The notes below the pieces were generated by a model. The model worked only from the letters and a program-made list of their open reading frames with translations, ran no database searches and had not been told where the DNA came from. A stretch of 64,000 nucleotides of DNA from Spongilla lacustris. Its lineage: Eukaryota; Porifera; Demospongiae; Spongillida; Spongillidae. A program made the position numbers and the translations under genes. Positions 17,769 through 43,519 of this stretch are shown in pieces. Position 1 is the stretch's first letter. Each line of letters begins with the position of its first letter. The stretch is from the NCBI GenBank assembly GCA_949361645.1, contig OX442418.1, forward strand, positions 12,631,279-12,695,278, written 5' to 3'.

Positions 17769-19670
17769 ATGGAAAGTGAACCAGACGCTGAGGGAGATGA
17801 TTCACGCCAGCTGCTGTCTACGGAGTCGATTAAAATAGTAGCAGAGGCAGTAGGGGTGACCAGCCTGAGCGACGACGCGTCCGCGAGGCTCAGCGAAGAC
17901 TTGGAACACAGGCTGAAGGAGACGATACAAGACGCCCTCAAGTTCATGCGACATTCGAAGAGAAAGCGGCTGACGTGCTCTGATTTGGACCATGCGCTCA
18001 GCATTAAAAACGTCGAGCCTCTTTACGGTTTCGATTGCGCCGAATATGTACCGTTCAAGCACACCAGTGGAGGCGGCAAAGAATTGTATTACCTAGAGGA
18101 AAAGGAGTTAGACCTTCTCGACATGATTAACCTTCCGTTACCCCATCTACCTTACGACGTCAGCCTGAGAGCCCACTGGCTTGCCGTAGAAGGCGTTCAA
18201 CCTGCCATTCCCGAAAACCCACCTTCCCTGTCGCTTGAGGAGCAAAAGAAGCAAGCCCTTGCCCTTGCCCTGCCATCGCAGAACGACACACTCGTGCAGA
18301 GCAGAGAGCTCAAGTTCGACAAGAAGGCGAAGAAAAAGGACGAAGTCGGAACTGGTAGCGTGGGCGAGTGGTCTAAAATCAAACCCCTACAAGCACACGG
18401 CCTCTCTATGGAGCAGCAGCTATACTACCGCGAGATTACCGAGGCTTGCATTGGGCTTGCCGATTCGAAGCGTCAGGAGGCCCTGAGCAGCCTGAGCTCG
18501 GATCCCGGCCTTTACCAACTCCTTCCTCAGCTCTGCAACTACGTCGTCGAAGGGGTCAAAGTCAACGCCGCCCAGCGCAAGCTGAACGTCCTCAAGCACC
18601 TCATGAAGATGGCGAAGGCGCTCCTGGACAACCCCGCCGTGTCCCTGGAGAAGTATCTCCACGAGATCATCCCTGTCGTCATGACCTGCTTGATCAACAA
18701 GCAGCTGTGCCTGCGCCCTGAGGCAGAGGACCACTGGGGGCTGAGGGACCAAGCCGCCAAGGTCCTGGCCCAGATATGCAAGAAGTACAGCAACACGGTC
18801 AACAGCATTCAGGCGCGCGTCACTCGGGTCCTGTCCCAGGCCCTGCAGAACAACACCCAGGGACTGGCGGTGCACTACGGGGCGATGGCCGGTCTCACCG
18901 AGCTGGGACAGGAGACGATCGTCTCCCTGGTGCTGCCCCAGCTGAAGCTGGAGGGTGAACTGATACGCCTGGGGCAGCCCGTCACCAGCAAGGCGGCAGA
19001 ACAGGTGGCCGCGAGCAGGCTCCAGTCGCTCCTGCAGCGGACGTGTGCCCCCATCCTCCTGAGCACGAGGCTCACCACGGACACCCAGCAGATGTACCAA
19101 AATGACTACGGCCACCTTGGCATCATGCTTTACAACCAGGTGAAGACGCTCTGGCAGAACCGTAACGCGAGCAGTGGTGGGGGGGGCGGTGGTGGCACCG
19201 GCGTCCAGGCCACTAAATTGCAGAGTCCGCCCGCCACAACTCCCACTACGAGCAGACCCACTCCACTGACGCTGACCTCTCCACAGCTGACTGTAGTGAA
19301 GGCACCCGCGAGCGCCGGCACCCCCATCGGAAAGCCCCTCCAGGCAACCATCACCTCGCCAACGATTGCTGCTGCTCTCCGCCTCATCAGCCAACAGCAG
19401 CAGCAGAATGCATCGTCGTCTAATGTCAACTCCCCCATGGCAACCATTCCGGCCAGCATCCTTTCAGCCATGATCAACAACCCTGGGGCTGCTCAGGCCG
19501 TCCTTGCAAGCCACTTTGGCACGGTCCTGGCGAGCAGTAGCATCACCTCTGTGACCAGTTCGGTAACGGTGCCCGCCTCCACCCCTGTCAGTGCCACAAA
19601 CAGTGTTGCTTCTGAGCAGAGCAGTCGCATCAGTCCAACGGAGCCAACACCAAAGCCTGATGTCACCTAG
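17769..19670 (+). CDS. TAF6: TAF6, TFIID/SAGA histone-fold subunit
   Basis: Single uninterrupted 633-codon reading frame for TAF6. The protein pairs with TAF9 through a histone fold in TFIID, and its C-terminal HEAT domain contributes to the TFIID scaffold. Residues about 13-80 form the histone fold (STESIKIVAEAVGV, LKETIQDALKFMRHSKRKRL). These are followed by NVEPLYGFDCAEYVPF and the linker with LPYDVSLRAHWLAVEGVQPAIPENPP-type sequence. The HEAT domain spans about residues 205-430 (LPQLCNYVVEGVKVNA, HEIIPVVMTCLINKQL, WGLRDQAAKVLAQICKKY). A Gly run near residue 465 and a Ser/Thr/Pro/Ala-rich tail follow. Length is close to human TAF6 (677). It is intronless although all neighbours have many introns. 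It has conserved domains and no defects, so I regard it as functional. The start ATG is the first in frame and gives a normal N-terminus. Confidence 0.95.
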   Translation: MESEPDAEGDDSRQLLSTESIKIVAEAVGVTSLSDDASARLSEDLEHRLKETIQDALKFMRHSKRKRLTCSDLDHALSIKNVEPLYGFDCAEYVPFKHTSGGGKELYYLEEKELDLLDMINLPLPHLPYDVSLRAHWLAVEGVQPAIPENPPSLSLEEQKKQALALALPSQNDTLVQSRELKFDKKAKKKDEVGTGSVGEWSKIKPLQAHGLSMEQQLYYREITEACIGLADSKRQEALSSLSSDPGLYQLLPQLCNYVVEGVKVNAAQRKLNVLKHLMKMAKALLDNPAVSLEKYLHEIIPVVMTCLINKQLCLRPEAEDHWGLRDQAAKVLAQICKKYSNTVNSIQARVTRVLSQALQNNTQGLAVHYGAMAGLTELGQETIVSLVLPQLKLEGELIRLGQPVTSKAAEQVAASRLQSLLQRTCAPILLSTRLTTDTQQMYQNDYGHLGIMLYNQVKTLWQNRNASSGGGGGGGTGVQATKLQSPPATTPTTSRPTPLTLTSPQLTVVKAPASAGTPIGKPLQATITSPTIAAALRLISQQQQQNASSSNVNSPMATIPASILSAMINNPGAAQAVLASHFGTVLASSSITSVTSSVTVPASTPVSATNSVASEQSSRISPTEPTPKPDVT

Positions 19671-19777
19671 ATTGCCGCTCATTTTTAGTTTCACTTAAGA
19701 AGTTTTTTTTTTCCTTCATCTTTTCTGTCCCTGCAATTTTCCTCCCCCCCCCCCCTGTTTTTAAACAGCAAAACCAA

Positions 19778-19783
19778 AATAAA
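19778..19783 (+). terminator. AATAAA polyadenylation signal of TAF6
   Basis: Canonical AATAAA about 108 bp after the TAF6 stop codon. The convergent HROB stop is at 19979, so the two 3' ends face each other within about 300 bp. Confidence 0.6.
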
Positions 19784-19978
19784 AATTTGCTGTGGTGATG
19801 TTACTATCGTTTAGATGGCTGGGTGCATGGCTAAAAGGATTTACAGCTGCACTGTTTTGCATGGGGTATGACAAAACATAATGGCACAAAGTGCAAAGTG
19901 AATGAAGTGGCTGTTAGCCAGACAGGTAAAAATTCCCAATGCAAAGGTGTACCCGCCCGCCGTTAGCAACTGAGAATA

Positions 19979-20478
19979 TCAAAAATCCAAACTTTCTGTG
20001 ACATCCCCAACCAGTTGGTCAAACTCGTCTGACGAGAGGAGTGTTGGGAACAAACACACACACAACAAGTTCAATCATCAACAACATACAGAAGGTGTGA
20101 CTCACCATCACATATGGCACTAGAGAAAACGGACGCAACACTTTCCACACTGGTTTGGCATAAAGTAGTTGCCACAGTATTATCATAACCAGCAACTTGT
20201 CCTGACCCCTCTCGATGCAAAGACTTAAAACCAGTCTGCTTCTTATTGGCGTCAGCTAAACACTGGACCAGATGTAACTTGTAAAACCACAGAATATATA
20301 TACATGTACCACAATGCATGCCACTATTTTATACCAGTGGTCTTTTCTCCACATCTTCAGACCCTGCAGGGTATATCCTGACGATGTTGTCTGGTGTAAC
20401 ACTCAAGTAATGCTTTCGGGGGGCTGGACTAAAAACAGATACCTGGAGGAGATGTGTGCATGCGTGCGTGTGTGTGTG

Positions 20479-20517
<39 letters not shown>

Positions 20518-21596
20518 ATGTTTGTATGTAATGGGTACAGGGGTACTGTTTGCCACAATCTACTGTACACTGTACCTGCCTCAACACCAGCACAGCCCCT
20601 GGGGTCAGCTCCTTCTGATGGTCTTCTACCACCTTGTGATGGAGGGCACACAGCACCTCTCCTGAGGAATGAATCAACGTACTGAAAAAAAAAAACAAAA
20701 AAAAAAAAACAAAAAAAAAAAAACAGATTTCCAAACACCAAGCAATGCCACATCATTACCGGTTGGGTCGATGAGCACAGCAGTAGTGTTCCCTTTGCTC
20801 GACACTGGGCACAGGGACCTCAGCATGACTCTCAGGTGAGTCACTTTGCCGTGCTGCAACTGGTGCCGTGATGCCTTGCAAGAGAATCGCGCCAGCCAAA
20901 AAAGGGCATGTTTAGAGACAAAGTGTGAGAATAATATATAGTAGCGTTGCATTTAGGAAGTCCAGCTAAAGGCAGCTGATGTATAGAAAATGGCACAATA
21001 TTCTGTTTACAACCCAAACTACCCTTGAGTTCAAATTTTAACCCTAACTCTCAGCTGTACATGTGTGTACTTCACAGATCCCTGTAGAGCAAGCATACCT
21101 GTTTGAGCAACGCTGCAACATTGAACTGGAGGAGCGCTGCAGAATGTGGATCTGTGATGAGCAGGAAAGCATTACCAGTACCCACATATCCCTAGATAGG
21201 AGATGCCCCCCCCCCCCCATACCACTCATGTCCAGGTCTTCCATCATCCGTACCCAGGGCCCCTTTGTGAAGTCCATCTGTTCGCTCTCTCCCTTGTGGG
21301 CAGTGTTGCCACGCCGTCCAGTGGGAAAGTTCACTGCGCCTGAGGTTTTCTTAATGAAGAAGGTGATGGGTACAACATACCAATGGGTATATATTCTTAT
21401 ACCCCAGATGCAGATATGTATGCATATGAATATGACACAGTGCAACAATACAATGCACGCATGCATGCACACACATACGTGTTACACATACATATGTACA
21501 CATACACAAAGCATGCATGCATGCATGCATGCACACATACACACACATATATACATACATACACACATACATACATACACACGCACACACACACGC

Positions 21597-21653
<57 letters not shown>

Positions 21654-24025
21654 TACATGTTACACATACATGTACACACATAGCCTACCTGAACGTGTGA
21701 CATGGCTGAAGGGAGCCGAGGAGATGGCGGGAAAGCACTACCAGGGCTCCGCCCTGGACCCTGAGAGCAAAGACAATGACGAGGAAGTGATGCAGAGGTG
21801 TGTGGTATGAGGGTGTGTGTGTGTGTGGGGGGGGGGGGGAGGGCCTGCCCTAACCAGAAGTGGGAGCAGACCAGCTGGTCCAGGAAACTTTCTGCACACT
21901 GCAGAGCTGGGTGGTGTGCGAGAAGGAGTTGACATCATCTCAAGTTGAATCGGCTGGGGGCCGCCTGAGGCTGCAATGGAAATAGGGAGCAGTGGCGACT
22001 GATCGCCTGGAGCACAGGGGTGTGTTCGTCGTGGAGGTGTTGTTGAGGGAGCACCATGAATTGTCACCTGCGCAACTTCCTCCTGCGAATGGTGTGCTGT
22101 TGCTGTTGGTACCGGGCTATCCAAAACCTTGCCAGCTGAAGTCTGGCACATGGTCTTCTGTGGAGGGGCTGGCAATGGTGGGCACATGGTCTTCTGTGGA
22201 GGGGCTGGCAATGGTGGGCACAGTGGTGATGAGGGAATGTCAGTTGGGGCAAGCACATCAGGGTCCGCGTCAGAAAGGAAAGTGTCAACATCAAAACCAT
22301 CAAACAGTTGTTCTCTGAGGTGCACTTCATATTCATCAGTCCTGCCCCAATTACCCACTCCTATAGTCCAAGGAGAGGGAATTGCACTCCCTGAGGGAAG
22401 TCCACTAGTCCCCCTAGAGGGAAGTCCACTAGTCCCCCCAGAGGGAAGTCCACTAGTCCCCCCAGAGGGAAGTCCACTAGTCCCCCCAGAGAGAAGTCCA
22501 CTAGTCCCCCCAGAGTGAAGTCCACTAGTCCCCCCAGAGGGAAGTCCACTAGTCCCCCCAGAGGGAAGTCCACTATTCCCCCCAGAGGGAAGTCCACTAG
22601 TCCTCCCAGAGTGAAGTCCACTAGTCCCCCCAGAGGGAAGTCCACTAGTCCCCCCAGAGGGAAGTCCACTAGTCCCCCCAGAGGGAAGTCCACTAGTCCT
22701 CCCAGAGGGAAGTCCACTACTCCTCCCAGAGGGAAGTCCACTAGTCCCCCCGGAGGGAAGTCCACTAGCAGAGGGAAGTCCACTAGTCCCCACAGAGCAA
22801 AGTCCACTAGTCCCCCCAGAGGGAAGTCCACTAGTCCCCCCAGAGGGAAGTCCACTAGTCCCCCCAGAGGGAAGTCCACTAGTCCTCCCAGAGGGAAGTC
22901 CACTAGTCCCCACAGAGCAAAGTCCACTACTCCTCCCAGAGGGAAGTCCACTAGTCCCCCCAGAGTGAAGTCCACTAGTCCCCCCAGAGGGAAGTCCACT
23001 AGTCCCCCCAGAGGGAAGTCCACTAGTCCCCCCAGAGGGAAGTCCACTAGTCCTCCCAGAGTGAAGTCCACTAGTCCCCCCAGAGGGAAGTCCACTAGTC
23101 CCCCCAGAGGGAAGTCCACTAGTCCCCCCAGAGGGAAGTCCACTAGTCCTCCCAGAGGGAAGTCCACTAGTCCCCCCAGAGGGAAGTCCACTAGTCCCCA
23201 CAGAGCAAAGTCCACTACTCCTCCCAGAGGGAAGTCCACTAGTCCCCCCAGAGGGAAGTCCACTAGTCCCCCCAGAGGGAAGTCCACTAGTCCCCCCAGA
23301 GGGAAGTCCACTAGTCCCCCCAGAGGGAAGTCCACTAGTCTCCCCAGAGGGAAGTCCACTAGTCCCCACAGAGGGAAGTCCACTAGTCCTCCCAGAGCAA
23401 CGTCCATTAGTCCCCCCAGAGAGAAACCCACTTCTATGGCCATGGTTGTGGTAATCGATTACTGTAGAGTTAGCTGTAACTGGGGTAATACTGTAGCCTA
23501 CTGTGCCCGTGATAGGCTTAGAGGAGCGACAAATGGCCTCCACACCCTCTGTGTTGGTAACGTCACTGCAGACCGCCCGTCTCTTGGAGACAAAAGTGTG
23601 ATCCTCGTCTTCTGCGTGATTTTTGTCAAGCGGAGCCTGGACCTTTGTAAACTTGAATGACTTTAGCCGCTGCAGTGAGGTGTCCGATACCATTGGGGCG
23701 GCTGCAGCTGGAGAATTCTGTTTCGGCGGCGCGCCGGTCATCTTGCAAACCGCTGTAGAAGATGGAGCTGCCACTGGAGACCGCTGTTCGTCCTCATTCT
23801 TCTCGAGACCCGACACGGGGAGTTCCTAAACGGAAAGAAAGTTCCACAAATTTAATTATTTATATACACTAACTGTAAGCGTGGTACTACATGTGGGTGC
23901 GCAATGATAGAAGCATGTGCAAAACACGCTATACTCACGTCTGACTTTTGACTGGTCATGGGCTCAAACTGCCCGTGGGGTATTTTCTTATTTCTCAAGT
24001 TCTGCAGTGCCGTCTGAAGAGCCAT
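19979..24025 (-). CDS. HROB: HROB (MCM8IP, C17orf53) ortholog with internal repeat domain
   Basis: HROB is an OB-fold protein that recruits the MCM8-MCM9 helicase for DNA synthesis during homologous recombination. Exon 1 is 23939-24025 (MALQTALQNLRNKKIPHGQF). Exon 2 is 21855-23825 and starts ELPVSGLEKN. It holds a long GTSGLPSG octapeptide array (22392-23420), then DEYEVHLREQLFDGFDVDTFL and the conserved FPGPAGLLPLL. Further exons: about 21687-21765; about 21230-21345 with DFTKGPWVRMME; about 20755-20870 (HLRVMLRSL, TTAVLIDPTG); about 20575-20680 (GEVLCALHHKVVEDHQKE, LTPGAVLVLRQ); about 20335-20450 (VFSPAPRKHYLSVTPDNIV); about 20100-20260; and a terminal exon with DEFDQLVGDVTESLDF and the stop at 19979. 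The order matches the human C-terminal OB-fold region. The octapeptide array is not in the vertebrate protein. Confidence 0.85.
20462..20520. repeat. (GT)n microsatellite in HROB intron
   Basis: GT tract with GCAT interruptions. On the minus strand it lies just upstream of the exon encoding VFSPAPRKHY. Confidence 0.9.
20683..20726. repeat. A-rich tract (polypyrimidine tract of HROB acceptor)
   Basis: Three A runs of 10-13 separated by single C. On the minus strand these are T runs upstream of the exon with GEVLCALHHKVVEDHQKE. Confidence 0.8.
21460..21690. repeat. GCAT and (CA)n/(ATAC)n simple repeats
   Basis: GCAT repeats at about 21511-21532, then CA/ATAC tracts to 21690, inside an HROB intron. 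Confidence 0.9.
22392..23420 (-). repeat. Coding 24-bp minisatellite in HROB, about 43 copies
   Basis: Plus-strand unit contains GGGAAGTCCACTAGTCCCCC (24 bp with the following CAGA). In the HROB frame it encodes GGTSGLPS. It runs through exon 2 without breaking the frame. The clearest length change is a 12-bp loss giving PSASGLPS, also in frame. Scattered substitutions (LC, LH, RSSG, ETSG) distinguish copies. The other strand and frame are also open only because the unit has no stop. Confidence 0.95.
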
Positions 24026-24224
24026 CTCGTTATTAACTATACATTAGTGCATAATTAATTATTGTAAGTATGGTGCATTGTTTATTGGTTTATTGCGGTT
24101 ATTGGCAGGAAAGCGCCACAAAAATACACGTACACAGGAAATCCACACCGTACCGTTTCACTAATTGATTTCAGGATCGTCGCTGTGTCCCGATCTGCCA
24201 ACTCCGCTGTTTCTGACAGGGATC
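24026..24224. promoter_or_regulatory. Divergent promoter region of HROB and myosin X
   Basis: 199 bp between the two start codons. It contains ATTGG-type motifs (for example TTATTGG near 24082) and no obvious TATA box. A shared bidirectional promoter is inferred from spacing. Confidence 0.55.
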
Positions 24225-39342
<15,118 letters not shown>

Positions 39343-39673
39343 GTGAGGAGGGGAGGGGTGTGGTAGGGGTGAGGATGAGGGGGAGGAGATGGCAGGGGTG
39401 AGGAGGAGGGGGAGGGAGAGAGATGGCAGGGATGAGGGGAGGGAGGGAGAGGAGTGGCAGGGGGGAGGATGAGGGGAGGAGAGGAGATGGCAGAGAGGGA
39501 GGGAGAGGAGATGGCAGGGGTGAGGGAGAGGAGATGGCAGGGGTGAGGATGAGAGGGAGGGGGAGGGGGAGGAGATGGCAGGGGTAAGGATGAGGAGATG
39601 GGAGAGGAGATGGGAGAGGAGATGGCAGGGTGAGGATGAGGGGGAGGGGGTGAGGATGAGGGGGGAGGAGATT

Positions 39674-39873
39674 NNNNNNNNNNNNNNNNNNNNNNNNNNN
39701 NNNNNNNNNNNNNNNNNNNNNNNNNNNNNNNNNNNNNNNNNNNNNNNNNNNNNNNNNNNNNNNNNNNNNNNNNNNNNNNNNNNNNNNNNNNNNNNNNNNN
39801 NNNNNNNNNNNNNNNNNNNNNNNNNNNNNNNNNNNNNNNNNNNNNNNNNNNNNNNNNNNNNNNNNNNNNNNNN
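39674..39873. other. Assembly gap, 200 N
   Basis: Second fixed-size gap, inside a GA-rich intron of myosin X (39343-39673). The sequence after it (from 39874) is not recognisable as myosin X. Confidence 0.98.
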
Positions 39874-40288
39874 CAGTCCCCGCAAATCAACAGATTAGAA
39901 CATTGGGCACGCACTGTGAAATCCAACGTACGTAAGGGATTATGACAAAAATGGGTGCGTACCCATACCTCCCCGTCCTCCCGCCGCCCACTCTGAGTGG
40001 CATATACGTGTAGGCCTTATTAGTTCAGTATTATACGCACCTTTATAACACTTTCCCAACACAATTACACTCCTCCATACCCTCAATGATGAATCACACT
40101 GTACATGTACATGTAAATGTGTGTGCGCCGCGTTCGTGCATTGTGCTAACCAACTGACTTAATCTTAATTCGCTATAACACATGTACACACACACACACG
40201 CACACACGCGCACACACATGCACACACGCGCGCACACATGCACACACACACACATGTATACATGCGAATACAGTACGACAGACAGTAC

Positions 40289-40428
40289 CTTGGCAAAAAC
40301 ACAGAGCAACGAGTACTGGACATGTTGAAGAAAGCTTCATAAACATCTCGAAGTGCAGGCAGATCTAGATACCGCGTAGTTCCACTAAGAACTCTTTTAC
40401 AATGGTAAGTAAAACGCGACGCGTACAT
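40289..40428 (-). CDS. Possible first coding exon, unknown protein
   Basis: A minus-strand open stretch from an ATG (MYASRFTYHCKRVLSG...) to LPR ending at a donor-like CCAAG|GTACTG (junction at 40289/40288). I do not recognise the peptide, no further exon is visible before the gap, and a plus-strand donor-like AATG|GTAAGT overlaps it. It may be chance. Confidence 0.2.
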
Positions 40429-40429
40429 G

Positions 40430-40802
40430 GAAATTAAATTTCGGCGAAAGTGCAGTATTATATCGTGTGCTTTTAAGCAATTTCGTCAGTATGCAATTCG
40501 GTACCCTTATACGTTATACATGCATACATGTATATATACCGATCGCGAGCTGCGAGCTATACAGGCCGGTAGCCGGGGGGCCCGGGGGGGGGGGGGAGAT
40601 GGATTAATAGGACTGCGTGACTTTTGAAACCGGGGGGAGGAGGGGGCAGCTCAGTTTAACCAAATAAGAAAGCGGTGATTGGCCACATACGACTCTGATA
40701 CGAGGGGAGAGGGCCGTCACTGCTCGATATGAAAAGATGGGATGCTATCATGCAAGTACGTTACCTGGAGGGGGCGGAACTCAGGCATCAAATCGATCGA
40801 TT

Positions 40803-40833
<31 letters not shown>

Positions 40834-41335
40834 CGGGGGCTGCTGTCAGTATACTGAATAACTAATTATCGCTTGCTAGACAATGCTAGATACATGTACC
40901 GTGCATGTACGGCGGTACTGCACGAATGTCTTAAATATCGGTACACTAACAGAGCGTGCATCTACAGTGCTTTAGCAAAGGAAATAACTCTGGCGTGAAT
41001 ACATAGGCGCGAGTTGCACGGAAGTTATTGGTGAGCATGCGCATTGCCACTATGTGTACATACATACGTGTACTTCAGGAGCGTACAGTGTTCGAAATGA
41101 AGAGACTTTTTTAAAAACGGTTTTTGTGTCAGTGTATAATGTTTGAACCCTTCAAGCTATATGTATAAGGGAATTAGATTTTCCTATTCAAAATGTGTTT
41201 ATAATTCAATTACTAAATGTTAGCAATGGGTGACATTATTCAGTTGTAAGTAAGCAAACTTTGGCCGGTTCAAATTACATCTTTCAATTGTAGTTTCCGT
41301 AAGGAACATAACTATAAGCGTTAAATTTTATTTTT
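40430..41335. other. No gene seen; poly-G and poly-C runs
   Basis: Contains homopolymer G near 40575-40597 and C near 40803-40830, the latter ending in TCCCGGGGGC. These resemble the poly-G dispersed repeats. No exon is supported. Confidence 0.6.
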
Positions 41336-41336
41336 A

Positions 41337-41430
41337 GGTACCCGACTATGGTACCCCACTATGGTACCCCCCTATGGTACCCCACTATGGTACCCCACTA
41401 TGGTACCCCACTATGGTACCCCACTATGGT
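41337..41430. repeat. 13-bp TATGGTACCCCAC repeat, about 7 copies
   Basis: Short minisatellite, followed at 41477-41583 by a 53-bp direct duplication containing GATCGGTCCCGATTTACATG and CGTGCGGTTCGCATGAATTC. Confidence 0.9.
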
Positions 41431-42057
41431 ATATAAGTGCATTCAAAGTTTGACTTCTTAACTCAGAGTGGTTGGAAAGATCGGTCCCGATTTACATGGT
41501 GCCGTGCGGTTCGCATGAATTCGGACAAAAAAGATCGGTCCCGATTTACATGGTGCCGTGCGGTTCGCATGAATTCGGACAAATTGGTTTGACTTAAGGG
41601 TTAAAAGTCACGTTTTCTATATGAGGGGTCCCTGGGGTATCCACATAATTTTTAAATATTTTTGGCACTTTGCTATCGGCATTAGAAAAGTTAAAAAGCT
41701 GAGCCTTTTAGGATTTCTCCGTATATCGTAGTAAATGTGTACCAATAAATCATGCGTTTGTACTTATTCTATCAAGTATTCTACATGTAGAAATGCTTGT
41801 AAAAGTTACGTACAGTGCTTACAAACGCAAATATTATGATTCTTTACTACATCATGCAGTGATAGCTATGATGTACGGAGGAATTTTGTAGCATTTGTTC
41901 TCTGATTAGTCCGCCATATTGGTGCTCGTTTACTATAGAGACGTATGGGCTTATAGTTGTATGTAGTTCAGAGCGTCATCAGTATTGACGTAGATTATTG
42001 TGAAAACAGACATTTACTTGTGCCCTATAGGAACGTATCTTACTAAAAATAACCTAA

Positions 42058-42757
42058 AACTGAGCATAAGCCCATACAACATTTCCACAGTAAACCGAGC
42101 ATAAGCCCATACAACATTCCACAGTAACCGAGCATAAGCCCATACAACATTTCCACAGTAAACCGAGCATAAGCCCATACAACATTTCCACAGTAAACCG
42201 AGCATAAGCCCATACAACATTTCCACAGTAAACCGCACATAAGCCCATACAACATTTCCACAGTAAACCGAGCATAAGCCCATACAACATTTCCACAGTA
42301 AACCGAGCATAAGCCCATACAACATTCCACAGTAACCGAGCATAAGCCCATACAACATTTCCACAGTAAACCGAGCATAAGCCCATACATTTCCACAGTA
42401 AACCGAGCATAAGCCCATACAACATTTCCACAGTAACTGAGCATAAGCCCATACAACATTTCCACAGTAACTGAGCATATGTCCATACAACATTTCCACA
42501 GTAAACCGAGCATAAGCCCATACAACATTTCCACAGTAACCGAGCATAAGCCCATACAACATTTCCACAGTAAACCGAGCATAAGCCCATACAACATTTC
42601 CACAGTAACTGAGCATAAGCCCATACAACATTTCCACAGTAACTGAGCATAAGCCCATACAACATTTCCACAGTAAACCGAGCATAAGCCCATACAACAT
42701 TTCCACAGTAACCGAGCATAAGCCCATACAACATTTCCACAGTAGACCGAGCACTAA
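42058..42757. repeat. 33-35 bp minisatellite, about 20 copies
   Basis: Unit made of GCATAAGCCCATACAACATT and TCCACAGTAAACCGA, with AAC/AC variants that change length. Open frames reading it as MLYGLMLG or CCMGLCSV are artefacts. No flanking gene is visible. Confidence 0.95.
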
Positions 42758-43015
42758 TAGGACAACAAAGCAATTAATATTTAAAGATGCATGCACTATT
42801 TAAACCCACCCCCCTGTCACGAAAGATCTCTACAGATCACGTGGACTTGTTGTAAGCGCTAGCGTTGCAAGTAATAAGAATGAATATAATTGTGTAGAAG
42901 AACTGTTGGAAGACTTGGAACCCCCCCTCTCCTTTCCGGATGTCTCATTGAATATGCATTAGTGTATATGTTGCGTACCCGTACGGTACGGTACGGTGCT
43001 TGCGATTATACATGT

Positions 43016-43308
43016 ACAAGTAAATAAAAAACATTCTCTATGAGAAAGTTGGTGGCATATAGGATTTGAAGGCAATAGTGGTGTAAAAAGGAAGGAAACA
43101 AGGGTCTAATAATAAGGGAAAATAGAATAGTCCTATATTTAGCACATTTCTACATGTAGGATATAGTATGTTGTTCGTGTGCTAAATATAGGACTATTCC
43201 ATTTTCCCTTATTATTAGACCCTTGTTTCCTTCCTTTTTACACCACTATTGCCTTCAAATCCTATATGCCACCAACTTTCTCATAGAGAATGTTTTTTAT
43301 TTACTTGT
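43016..43308. mobile_element. Near-perfect 293-bp hairpin element (foldback MITE)
   Basis: Arms 43016-43145 and 43179-43308 are reverse complements of 130 bp with almost no mismatch, around a 33-bp loop. Ends are ACAAGTAAATAAAAAACATT and complement. No ORF. Flanks show no obvious target duplication. Confidence 0.85.
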
Positions 43309-43334
43309 TTCATTAATTTTTGTTCATACCCGAT

Positions 43335-43459
43335 TAGTCTCGGCCCCAGACCCGTTCGCAGCAGCGGATGGATACATCACCGCTATGCGGAAACAGCCCA
43401 TGCAAGACTGTGCAAACGATGATCATTGTTACGTACATTTGGGTCTGGGTATGAGACTG
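43335..43459. mobile_element. Short MITE with TAGTCTCG...CCCAGACC ends
   Basis: Left end TAGTCTCGGCCCCAGACCC (43335-43353) is complementary to the right end GGGTCTGGGTATGAGACT (43441-43458). It is about 125 bp and non-coding. The terminus resembles that of the element at 62415-63151. Confidence 0.55.
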
Positions 43460-43519
43460 AGAAAGAGGAGAGCCTGGTAGCTTAATCGATTCATGCGTGC
43501 GTATCGAAGGCTGGGACAC

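Noticed and set aside
22361..23660. Alternative frames GGLVDFPL (minus) and GKSTSPPR (plus) over the HROB array
   Set aside because: The HROB frame is supported by conserved segments on both sides. The others are shadows of the stop-free 24-bp unit.
42014..42796. Three overlapping 216-260 codon frames reading LYGLMLG and CCMGLCSV
   Set aside because: Products of the 33-35 bp minisatellite, with frame changes from unit to unit; no flanking conserved sequence.
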